Shown in pieces: positions 24,032-34,028 of a DNA stretch of 64,000 bases. Position 1 is the first letter of the stretch. Every line of letters begins with the position of its first letter. The notes under the pieces were generated by a model. The model searched no databases. It was not told where the DNA came from and saw nothing but the letters and a program-made list of their open reading frames with translations. Source of the stretch: Craterostigma plantagineum (lineage: Eukaryota; Streptophyta; Magnoliopsida; Lamiales; Linderniaceae). The position numbers and the translations under genes were made by a program. The stretch is taken from positions 310,001 to 374,000 of the forward strand of contig JAPQWV010000327.1 of the NCBI GenBank assembly GCA_027422505.1, read 5' to 3'.

Positions 24032-26205
24032 CTAACCGCATGTTGTGTAGACCAGAAACGAGCTTGACTTTGTGTAGCTGGAAATGAAAGCCTTTCCCAT
24101 TGCTGTGGGTTGAGAAAAGGCCAACTCTTTGCGTCTCAGCACTATACCTGCGCAGAAGCTTTGCCTTTTGCCCAAACAAAGAATGTAAATACAGTTTAAT
24201 TATTGTTCAAATTATCTCTATTCTCAACTATTTCTCAAGGCCAAAAAAAAAAAAACTAAGTCAAAGGCGAAATATACCTCACTGCATCAAGGAGATTAGT
24301 TGCTACGTGTTTCCTTCTATTAGAAGGCGCGACCCAAATGGCTCTTACGCCACAACAAGCTTGTACGGCGACGTCCTCGCAATAAGTGGCGCCACTATCG
24401 TTTCCCTCGTTTGCTTTTCGGGCAGAATCTCTTCTTACGATTTCTCTTCGAAGACTTATGCCGCCAAATTGAAGGGCAATTTAGCTTCTTCGTTCAGCTT
24501 TTGGAGATGCGCTATCGCAGTGTTTAACCGTCGAAGGTGGAACAATCCCATAGGCCCTCTTTATTGCTTCTGCAAATGCACATCCCAATACCCTTTGCGA
24601 GGAAACAAACAAATATACCTGATGCAAGGATAATATATCGGTTAATTTAATGCTGAAAATTTTGAGTTGATCATGATTGTTTCCAAAAACATTTCGGCAG
24701 ATGTAAGTAAGAAGTTATGATGGAAGTGAAGATAATGGACCTCATTGTGAGAAAATGACAATCAAAACAAGTTTTTAACAAAAGACGACAATCAAGAAAG
24801 AGCCATATACGGTAGTTAGAGAAAGTATCCCAGGATAAACACAGTGGGCATTTACTTCTCTTGAATACCTTACATTCTATATCAAGAATCCACCCTTCTC
24901 CAAGCTCCATCTCCACCATGTGAACAATCTCCTGAACCTGTGGTTTAACCAACTTCAACCTCTTCAAAGACCAACCGTTTGGGTTAAATATAATTTTTCT
25001 TGACTAATAAAATGTAAAATCACCTTATTCTGCTGAGCTGCGAGGTCGCCATGTTGGATCAAGATAATACGCCATTTTTCGTTTGACTGCACGATCCTTT
25101 CGTTTATCCAACCCTTTAAGATCAAACAATGCCATCGTCAGTGAATAAGTATCGAAAACAGATGGATAATGAACCAATCAACCAAGGGCAACGACTAATT
25201 AGTTAAGTACTTGTTACCTTTAAAGGGACGCCATTGGTGTAATTCTTGTGAAACGTCTTGTGAACAATTTCATCATCTTCATCGCCGGCAGCATACTTAA
25301 ATCCACACGTCGCACACGTACGAAGCAGAAAATCAGATTGACCGATCTCCAAATGCAGCTGAGCGTATTTCCTCTTCTTATTCAGCACTTTCCCACGCTT
25401 GACAAGCTTTAATTTGGTCAATTTTTCATTGGAATCATTCTCCTGCTGTTTGCTATCCAACGCACTAACCAAACTACAGAAAGCCATCCGAATCTGTTGG
25501 CTTGGCAGCGGACCCGGTCGAATAATGTTGCGGCTACAATTAAAGATAAAAGTGGACACCGAGATTTAACGTGGAAAACCCCCAAACAAATCGGGGTAAA
25601 AAACCACGAACAAGGAAGAAGAATCCACTATAGAGGAAAAATATAGGAGTTACAACCTCTCAATCTATAAAGGAGAAACCATCAAACTCTTTCTTTATAG
25701 TCGGAGAAAATACCCGACAAACTCTCTATTTTTATTCTCTCTATTTCTCTCTGTTTTTGGGATGCTTTTCAACTGATCATTCGATGCCTATTTATAGGAA
25801 AAAACTGTATGTGAACAAACCAAAAGAAATGTCAGCACACCAAAATTTAATCGGCCGATCACCTTATTTTTCCTTCCTTCGCATTGCTCACCACTTTATT
25901 GACCAGTCAAAAAAACGATGTGGCTTATATTATGTCGACAGAATCATCCCATATCAGTAATCAGTATAAGCACATTAAATTTTAAGAACTTCAGCTGACT
26001 TTGACGAAATCTTACATAAATAAATCATATTCAATCGCAGTATAACAAAGGTCGAACACCGAAATAGAAAACTAGATTGAATAAGAATTGTCCAGCGCGA
26101 AAATTACCCCGATGGATCGCGAATCTTGAGTTTATGTGCGAGTGTGCTGTCTTCCTCTTTATGTACCGACGAAGGCTTGAAGAAACTGCTGATTTTCGCC
26201 TGCAT
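24032..26205 (-). CDS. CTF7: cohesin acetyltransferase CTF7/ECO1 (ESCO type), with in-frame stop at 24481..24483
   Basis: Acetylates cohesin SMC3 during S phase to establish sister-chromatid cohesion. Six exons, minus: 26108..26205, 25218..25533, 25024..25113, 24869..24937, 24278..24618 and 24032..24164. Phases agree and total 349 codons, matching the family length. The N-terminus [11 protein letters not shown] is a PIP-like box for PCNA. The C2H2 zinc finger is [19 protein letters not shown] followed by [12 protein letters not shown]. Then come [17 protein letters not shown] and [19 protein letters not shown]. The acetyltransferase core is [26 protein letters not shown], then [19 protein letters not shown] and FLVYTTCG. 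At codon 237, inside exon 5 and before the catalytic core, the frame reads GAA CGA AGA AGC TAA ATT GCC CTT CAA. The stop is in the correct frame and both sides remain conserved. It may be a pseudogene, a null allele or a base-call error. Intron 1 contains LTR sequence. Confidence 0.88.
25526..25975. mobile_element. LTR-retrotransposon fragment in CTF7 intron 1
   Basis: On the plus strand it starts TGTTGCGGCTACAATTAAAG and continues through GACACCGAGATTTAACGTGG, then a C-run and ATCGGGG. It ends in a sequence poor in coding potential. The TGTTGCGG start and the early TTTAACGTGG block match Copia-type LTRs in plants, and the window's other LTR (41131..41903) starts TGTTGCGG and has a matching TTTACGTGG block. 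The left flank is AATAA (25521..25525). I could not place a matching CA end and duplication on the right, so the right boundary is approximate. The element's start overlaps CTF7 exon 2. Confidence 0.6.
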
Positions 26206-26291
26206 TTCCCTTTTCTTACTACGCAATCGGCAAATCCCCGTGATTTTCTCAATTTTCTCAAATACTCCCACCGAGGAAAAAAAGAAATATT

Positions 26292-26328
<37 letters not shown>

Positions 26329-27023
26329 CAATCTTCCCGCCAAAAGCAGCCTTAACCTTCATTAGGTTTGGTTTTGGGCTTCTCACGTATGGGCCGGACC
26401 AGACGTTTAGCTCAAATATGGCCCATTTAATTATGTTAATGCATATATTAGAAGAATTTAACAAACGGTTAATTATTATATTGCATGAGCCGTTTTCATT
26501 TCAAGTTGTAGCAAGTGCGGAATTCTACTCAGTTGCATATTATGTAAACCCCATAAAACACATCATTTCTCTCATCTTTTATACAAATAGCAACAGTTTA
26601 ATAATGCTCTTCTCCGCCATCATCATCATCAACAGCCAAGTCGATAAACCAAGAAGGCGTGGTGCAAATTCACACAGCACACATTTATCAAGGTGTACCT
26701 TTCAATTCTACTGAAACATGCATGCATATTCATTTCTTGATTGTTTCTATGCGTTCGATTTTCATGAAATGTTTGACTAACTACTCTTACGCTCTCAACG
26801 CAAGCGATCTCATGATTTTCTTGGAAACATATATTTCTTGTGTTCTTCGTTTGATCATCATCACCATATTCCGTTACGAGTAATCTGAACTTTCCTCTCT
26901 AAGATCTTCTTTCCTCCCGCTTTTGAAACGAACTTGAATCGTGTGCTTTTTCAAGAACAACAATCCCCTGTTCATTTCTCTTAATCCCATAATTTCTCGC
27001 AGTTCATCATCATTTTGCCCAAG
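26206..27023. other. intergenic; CTF7 promoter side
   Basis: Contains a (TA)n run at about 26297-26326 about 90 bases upstream of the CTF7 ATG, an E2F-type site (annotated separately) and two TGGGCC/GGCCCA site II motifs at about 26390-26425. No coding sequence was recognised. Confidence 0.55.
26334..26341 (+). promoter_or_regulatory. candidate E2F-binding site upstream of CTF7
   Basis: TTCCCGCC followed by AAAA, lying 129 bases upstream of the CTF7 start codon. It matches the E2F consensus TTTCCCGC in 7 of 8 positions, and its reverse complement is GGCGGGAA. CTF7 acts in S phase, so control by E2F fits, but a single site in a promoter is not proof. Confidence 0.5.
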
Positions 27024-27457
27024 ATGAACAATCCACCCTTCCCATGCGCTCCGTGCCGATATATACACAGAGACAAATGCGAACAAATTCCCTGCCTTTT
27101 AGCGAAGTATTTTCCACCTCGAAAAATGAAGGCATTCGAAGCCCTAAACGAAGTAGTCGGCGGCATTTTAGCCAAATACTTCCCGCCAGAAAAGATGAAG
27201 GCATTCAAAACCCTAAATAAAATCTTCATTGGCTCGGAATTTTTACAGCAGATTTTATCTGCTTATTACACGACGAGACAACGACGGACTCGTCGATCGA
27301 GCTTCTTCTGGTTTGTGCCGAGGGTTACCGAGCGGCAAACGCTTTGAGGAAGTCAGCAACCAGGGTGGCCGTGAAGCTGCAGCAGATAACAGCTCACAAA
27401 GGCATTAAAGTGCCGCCTTGTGGGCAAGCCTTCGCGGCCATGTGGAGGACTGGTTAG
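27024..27457 (+). pseudogene. LOB-domain (LBD)-like relic with internal duplication and frameshift
   Basis: From ATG 27024 the frame reads PPFPCAPCRYIHRDKCEQIP then CLLAKYFPP. It resembles the LOB zinc-binding block (CX2CX6CX3C, then LAPYFPP), but with altered spacing. A 69-base tandem duplication follows: LAKYFPPRKMKAFEALNEVV (from 27099) and LAKYFPPEKMKAFKTLNKIF (from 27168). The next part, GSEFLQQIL, fits the LOB alignment. After about 27265 the resemblance continues in another frame: ETTTDSSIELLLVCAEGYRA, then VAVKLQQITAH, to a stop at 27455..27457. Shifted frame, changed Cys spacing and duplication argue for a decayed copy. LBD proteins are plant-specific DNA-binding factors. A divergent but functional gene with an intron cannot be excluded. 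Confidence 0.5.
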
Positions 27458-27530
27458 CGAGGATTCAAAACCCTAGTTTTATGTGTCATGAGGCATCATG
27501 CAACAGATCTACCTAGATGCCGTTTTGGCC

Positions 27531-28639
27531 ATATTGTTATCAATGACAAAATGATACGTTGTAACTTAGGAACCGGAGAATGAATATGAAAAATAATAAT
27601 AAGCAGCGTCTAGTCCATTGTCTAATCATCAAAATGTCTTATATACGTTTTGCAACCACCACCGTCGCAAACGCCTTACTAACCCAAGTGGTGGGCAGCT
27701 ACATTTGGGAGCTCTTATATATTGGTGGAAAAAAATCCTCTCGTTGTTTTCTTTGTGCATGTTCCGAATTATGTAATAGGTAATATTAGCCAACAATATT
27801 CTCTGTTTTGCATTTGTCGTAGGCGTAAACGGATGTTCTCTAAAAAACTCTTGAAAACCACGGCGTGGTAAAAGGAATCCCTAATGAGAAGATGATGATA
27901 GAAACATATTCTCCATATTGTGAGATCAGGAACACACATGTTGGGATTAGTTTTGTGAGATCTTCTTGGCCATCAAAGAAGAAAGATAAGCAAGATCTGA
28001 TGTGCTTCGTGAAGGGTCGCAATGAACCATGTTAGTAAGGTATGCAACCGATCTGTATGTATTAGATCGACGGAATATGATCTGAGATATATGCCATCAT
28101 GATGAACGATGAACATTGAAGGCGAATATGGTTTTTAATGTCTCAAACATTAAGCCACAACTCTACCGTGAAAAAAATAGCTTTTGATATGAATTGCAGA
28201 GAAGTGCTTGAGGTTGTTGTTGGTTGTAATGGTATTGATGATATCAGTCTGCTGAGCAAAACCTTGTACCATAATACCTGCAGGTATATACAATGCTTTC
28301 ATGTGTTAAATTACGTACATGTTCTGCAAATAAAAAAATCACCCCAAAACAAACACGGTAATCATGAAGATTTCTTATATTCAGTCTGAGTCTAGATTGA
28401 GAAAGTTCTCGGACATTATACATCATTTGGGAATTCCAGTGAAGAGGTTAATCATTGATTGTCCTACTCGTTTATTACATAATATGTTTATTATATACCT
28501 GATAATAACTTGCATATTGTAATTAATGAAAAACAATAAATTAGATCAAGTATACCTTGAAATCATAAGAAATGTCTAGTACTTCGCATAATCCATAAGA
28601 TGTTCTTTTAATACATTTTTATCATATTTATAACATATT
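27531..28639 (+). repeat. tandem duplication unit A (about 1.1 kb) containing decayed TatD exons
   Basis: The unit begins ATTGTTATCAATGACAAAAT near 27533 and the same sequence starts again near 28643, giving a period of about 1110 bases. Both copies share ATGTCTTATATACGTTTTGC, the AACCACCACCG block and then TatD intron/exon sequence. The upstream 190 bases of the unit are not found next to the intact TatD gene, so the copies share a common intermediate. Confidence 0.8.
27823..28283 (+). pseudogene. TatD DNase fragment A (exon 10- and 11-like)
   Basis: 27823..28039 matches exon 10 of the intact gene and 28200..28283 matches exon 11, with intron sequence kept between them. An extra A after TCTCTAAAAA puts TGA in frame within 35 bases, and the exon end reads CCATGTTAGTAAGG with another stop. 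The metal-site segment is ETYSPY where the intact gene has ETDSPY. The fragment lacks exons 1-9 and 12. Exon 11-like sequence is well preserved ([20 protein letters not shown]). Confidence 0.85.
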
Positions 28640-28926
28640 GTTATCAATGACAAAATGATATGTTGTAACTTAGGAATTAAAGAATAAATACGACAATAAT
28701 AATAATCAGCATCTAGTCCGTTGTCTAATCATCAGAATGTCTTATATACGTTTTGCAACCACCACCGACGCTGACGCCTTACTAACCCAATTGGTGGGCA
28801 GCTATATTTGGGAGCTCTTATATATAGGGGTTAAAAAATTCTCTCGTTGTTTTCCTTTGTGCATGTTCCGAATTATGTAATGGGTAATATTAGCCAACAA
28901 TATTCTCTGTTTTGCATTTGTTGTAG

Positions 28927-29138
28927 GTGTAAACGGATGTTCTCTAAAGACTGTTGAAAACCTCGACGTGGTAAAAGGGATCCTTAATGAGAAGATGATG
29001 ATAGAAACAAATTCTCCATATTGTGAGGTCAAGAACACACATGCTGGGATTAGTTTTGTGAGATCTTCTTGGCCATCAAAGAAGAAAGATGAGCACGAGC
29101 TACTGTGCACCATGAAGGTCGCAATGAACCATGTTTAC
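28927..29138 (+). pseudogene. TatD DNase fragment B (exon 10-like)
   Basis: Second partial copy, preceded by intron 9-like sequence from about 28820. The exon keeps its frame ([50 protein letters not shown]) but the metal-site Asp is changed (ETNSPY). Resemblance stops near 29138, before the exon-10 donor, and no exon 11-like sequence follows. It cannot make a nuclease alone. Confidence 0.85.
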
Positions 29139-29562
29139 TGTTGGTGTGTCTCGAATGACCCGTATACCCCTCCTTATATAGGAGGGAAAACCCCACATGA
29201 CTTTTTTCAATCAATGTGAGATAAAGTCACAAATGGAGCTAAGCCCAACTGTTGTCCATTTGAGTTTTACTGTTCTTGATCACGGTTGTTCCCTTCGTCC
29301 CTCACGATTGTATGTAAACACTTATTTTTACCAAAAGTGTCTTTCTTTCTCCTCTAGACCTCTACTCTATTATTCCTTTTCTTTTAGTAACGGGGCTTTG
29401 GCCCAATTGAGATTTTAAGTTTGGGCTTTCCCCAGTTTAGATTGAAGACGGCCCAACTGTAGTCGTTGAACGTTCTCCAGACACAACATAAGTAACATTC
29501 TAAGAACACTGATTGCCGAGTGCTGAGATTCATTTGATTGAGGCAGTGTCAGCTCAGCTAGA
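29139..29562. other. 5' flank of TatD gene, no other gene
   Basis: About 420 bases with TATATAGG at about 29176 and GGGCTT/GCCCAA repeats at 29395-29455 (site II-like) before the TatD start. No coding features. Confidence 0.5.
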
Positions 29563-32019
29563 ATGGCTGCAACCAGTGGCGTACGAATGATAGGCAAGTG
29601 ATTACGTCTCTTTCTTTTGTTGATTTTGATTGCGCTGGTGATAATGTTTTCTTTTTGTTGGAATGTCTCGCTCTCTCTGTTGCTCCAGACATAGCCGTCA
29701 ATTTCACAGGTTAGAGTGCTGCTATTAATCAGTTTAATCTCTTCAAGTTGATTTGTGAAGTTTTCGTATTTTGGAAACGATGGCGTGAATGAACATACAT
29801 ACAGATGGAATGTTTAGAGGAATTTACAACGGGAAGCAATACCATGTGGCTGACATAGCCTCGGTGCTTAATAGGGCTTGGAGCGCCGGCGTTGATCGGA
29901 TCATTGTGATTTTCTTATGCTTTTTTTATGTGTTCAGTTTTATGGTTTTTCAGTTTACTTTTTTGGAGGTTTTAGCTTCAAAGTTGTAGCATATACTAAT
30001 AACAATGCACTATGTTTTGGTAGAACTTGATTTCAGCGATAAAGTGTAGCACAAGATTAAAAGGAATGTATTCTTGGCGTTTTAGGTTACTGGTGGCTCG
30101 CTCGAGGAATCAAAGGAAGCTCTGGCTATTGCTGAAACCGACGGTCTGCTTAGTGCATTTGACTAAAATTTGCAACATTAACTAATTATGCATGCTGAAG
30201 TTTTCATTATGCTTGTTTGTTATGTTTACAGCGCGCCTTTTTTGCACAGTTGGTGTGCACCCAACCAGATGTAAAGTGAGATTAGTTCTTTTCTTTTTTC
30301 TCTTTTTAAATTTGAAAGTTGTTCAATGTCGATGATCCATAACTGTCTGTTTTATACATAACCGTTTTCACTGATCAGGAATTTGATGACAGTGGTGATG
30401 CCGAGGGACACTTTCAGGCTCTCTTGTCTTTAGCTAAAATGGGAATTGAGAAAGGCAAAGTATGTTGTTCCAGCATTTTAGCGATAGAGATTCTGACAAA
30501 AAAATTGTGAAATAACACGAAAATGTTCTCTTTCTTTCACGCAAAATAACCAAACCTGGTATCTTTTGTTTGAATTATTTGAGATATTTTTACACACGGT
30601 TCCTCTCGGAAGTTCGTATCATTCCTAGTCAGTGTCTTTTAATAGCTTGTTTCTTGTTGATGTATTTTCAAGCAAGGTGGTTGCAGTTGGAGAATGTGGA
30701 TTGGATTATGATAGGCTTCACTTTTGCCCGGCTGAAATTCAAAAGAAGTATGTTCTTTCAAAAAGATTCCCCTGAGCTTTTTCCTTTGAACTGCGTTGGA
30801 TGAGGAATGACCAGCCTTAAAGAGAAATTGCTAACAATTTCTATTATTCATGGACTTAGCTATAAGCATGCACTTACTGATAATGTTACTATTAGGTACT
30901 TCGAGAAGCAATTTGAACTAGCATATGCTACTAAGTTACCAATGTTTCTCCACATGCGAGCTGCTGCTGAGGATTTCTGCGATATTCTTGCAAGGAACAA
31001 AGAAAGGTAACATTTCAGAATCGTGCACGAATGTCTTTTAGGCCAAGACAATACTAGTCCCAACGAAACAAATTATACTCTGAAAAAAATTAGGATATTC
31101 ATGCTTTTGCTATCTGTTTGCGTAAATTTGCAGCCAGAAATTACATTTCTTGTTCATTTCTTCTGCCCTAGCAGTTTCGTTTCTGGGGTGGTTCACTCTT
31201 TTACGGGTAGTTCCCAAGATCGTGACAATCTGCTTTCATTCCCGAATCTATATATAGGTGGGAAAAAAAATCCTCTCGTTGTTATCCTTTGTGCATTTTC
31301 CGAATTATGTCATAGGTAATATTAGCCAACAATATTCTCTATTTTGCATTTGTCGTAGGTGTAAACGGATGTTCTCTAAAAACTGCTGAAAACCTCGACG
31401 TGGTAAAAGGGATCCCTAATGAGAAGATGATGATAGAAACAGATTCTCCATATTGTGAGATCAAGAACACACATGCGGGGATTAGTTTTGTGAGATCTTC
31501 TTGGCCATCAAAGAAGAAAGATAAGCACGATCCACTGTGCATCGTGAAAGGTCGCAATGAACCATGTTTAGTTAGGTATGCAACCGATATGTATATATTG
31601 GATTTAAATCGGCGGAATATGATATGAGATATATGTCATCGTGATGATTGATGAACACTAAAGGCGAATATGGTTTTTTATGTCTCAAAACATTAAGCCA
31701 CAACCCTACCGTGTAAAAAAAGAAGAAAAAAAAAAGCGTTTGATATGAATTGCAGGCAAGTGCTTGAGGTTGTTGCTGGCTGTAAAGGTATCGATGATAT
31801 CAGTCTACTGAGCAGAACCTTATACCATAATACCTGCAGGTATATGATATGTTTTCATGTATCAAATTACGTACATGATCTTCTGAGTTAAACCTATATC
31901 TTCCTCGTTTATTTAGTTTTTTTCTTAATTATGAAAAGTCAATAATCTTTCTGTGCAGGGTATTTTTCCCTCAGGATCTTGATGCTGCGGCAGATGCTCT
32001 TCTTTCTGGCGATAACTGA
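29563..32019 (+). CDS. TatD-type metal-dependent deoxyribonuclease
   Basis: TIM-barrel DNase of the TatD/amidohydrolase superfamily (in eukaryotes linked to DNA degradation and repair). 12 exons: 29563..29593, 29689..29709, 29805..29905, 30086..30143, 30232..30275, 30379..30459, 30677..30747, 30896..31006, 31172..31257, 31359..31575, 31756..31839 and 31959..32019, giving 321 aa, the family length. Motifs: [17 protein letters not shown] at the start (the usual metal-binding HxH strand reads NFTD), [24 protein letters not shown] (metal ligand Glu), [19 protein letters not shown] (ligand His), [14 protein letters not shown] (His) and [11 protein letters not shown] (Asp). Intron 1 uses a GC donor (ATAG|gcaagt); the rest are GT-AG. 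Two decayed partial copies lie just upstream. It looks intact and is close to Arabidopsis At3g52390. Confidence 0.95.
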
Positions 32020-32460
32020 GATTTTTCCCTTTTCGAACATGAATTATGGATTTTTTTACTCTTTATTCAAAAACCTTTGCTGCATTATTTATATGATCTT
32101 CACAGAAAACTATCTCAAAAATACCCAAAACATATGGTAACATCCATAAGTACAGCACAACATAAGAAACCAACAAAACAAAACAGTATCCAATGCACAA
32201 CACATTCCCTGCTGTTTCTTATTACACAAAGAAGCAGATTATTTGACAGCTTTTATGTCTTTGTACTTAAGCTATGGGTAGATCAACACACATTAAACAG
32301 CATGCAGGAGGCTATTTAATTATTACACACCGAAATAGTTCTGAACTGAAGCATTCTCCCAATCAACTAGCCAAAGGAGAAGATGCCCCACGATGATTTT
32401 TAGCCAAGAACGAATTGCCGAGGTGAAAACGATCATATCACCAGGTGGGAAATTAACATG
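32020..32460. other. shared 3' region of convergent TatD and NF-YA genes
   Basis: About 440 bases between stop codons holding both 3' UTRs. AATAAA-type signals are not clear. No gene. Confidence 0.5.
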
Positions 32461-34028
32461 TCACGTATACATATCAGAAGCCGATGAGACGCTCATCCGA
32501 AGCCCAACGATGCTATTCGACAATGGTGCCTCAAAAGACGAACCATGGCGATGGTGATTTACAGTAAAAGCTGTGATTGTGCTGCCATGGCTGCTCGCCT
32601 CTGAGCCCAGACTATTGGATCTTATTACACCGCCGCCGCAATGATTAATGTTGTTGTTATTATTGCCTCGCCCTTTACGATTACTATCCGACGACTGAAC
32701 GGCTTGTGATACTTGAGAAACCGTTTGGAGGTAGAATGGGAGCTTCTGCTTGTGCTTGTGATCATCTTTGGACTTTTTGTTAGGGTTTTCTTCAGATTCT
32801 TCGTTGGTCGAAGTTTTGGAGTTGAGGAAGCGTCCACCGCTGCCCCGCGGACGGCGCATTGCGTGAAGATGACGAGATAAATGCTTGTAAGGCTGAAGGA
32901 TGTATAAAAACATTACATATTTCAGCTTAATAATTGAATTGGTTGGTTTTAATAAGATATATAATACCTTATTTCTGCGCAATTCGAGCGCATTTTTTTG
33001 GGCGGCGGCGGCGGCCTCTCGCTCGGCGCGTTTTTTTCTTCGCCTCATTATTCCATTATACTGCTTTGCGTTGACATAGACTGGGACGTCCATATGATCA
33101 CTGCTTGCCATGCTCCTTGGTAATAAAAGTATACGATGACCCTAAAATATATATATACATACATACATATCTATTATAAATGCACATACTTCCTTTAGAT
33201 TGCACACAACACACGCACACGTGTTTGTGTGTGTATGTGTGTGTGTTTTGATCAGTGAAAGTGAAGGTGTGAGGAGAAGAACTAACCACATAATGAGTTC
33301 CATAAGTAGAATATAAGATGCCATTGCCAGGGTCAGCAAAAGGATACTGCCCACAAATCATTTTGCCATGATTGACGAAAATAGATAGGGGATTAATACA
33401 ATGTGAGAATAGATTAATTATTACAAGTATTATTTCTGTGTGTAGACGAGGTAGACAGCTTTCTTATTACCAGAGGTTGGCTAAATCCGAAGTCCAAATG
33501 ATGACTGACACTTAAACTGAAGTCATTGGTGATCTGAATTGGAGATTTCTGGGCAGTAATAAGACGACGATGATCGACACCTACTTCACAATCTGCTGCT
33601 TCTGCGTACATTCGAAGGCTTGAAAGTTATGTTAATGGATACCCTAGCTCACATATCTATGGCAATCTAATTAAAGAGCGAACTACTTCTACATAAATTT
33701 ATCACCTGAAATCTCTCTATTTTCGTGCGTGTGCGTGTGTGTGTACGTGTGTTCTACAGTTCTCGCTCTCATGCAATGAAGGGAACAAGGAATTATACCA
33801 CAAATTAACATAGAGAAGTAAGTTATTATTACCTGAAGAAAGGAGACTGAAGTACTGATCTGTTGTACTTCCCTTCTTAGCATCATCTTCATGATGAGTA
33901 TGATGTTCATGTCTATTACTACCATTGACATTCGAGTGGTGCTTCCAATTAGGTGAAAGCTCTAGAGATGTAATAAGCTTATTCGGCTGAGCAAAAGGTT
34001 CGTCGTGATCAGCGTGCGACGACCTCAT
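32461..34028 (-). CDS. NF-YA (CCAAT-binding HAP2) subunit with unusual core linker
   Basis: Sequence-specific subunit of the NF-Y trimer that binds CCAAT boxes. Five coding exons, minus: 33833..34028, 33471..33601, 33287..33346, 32968..33141 and 32461..32892, giving 330 aa with agreeing phases. Before the core comes YPFADPGNGILYSTYGTHYV then GHRILLLPRSMASSDHM. The NF-YB/YC-binding helix is PVYVNAKQYNGIMRRRKKRA. The DNA-binding part is PYKHLSRHLHAMRRPRGSGG then RFLNSK. Between the two, EREAAAAAQKNALELRRNK is about six residues longer than usual and has a five-Ala run. The usual YLHESRH reads YKHLSRH. An intron separates the two core helices, a common position. A 5' UTR intron upstream is likely. 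The C-terminal half is Ser/His/Asn-rich. Confidence 0.92.
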
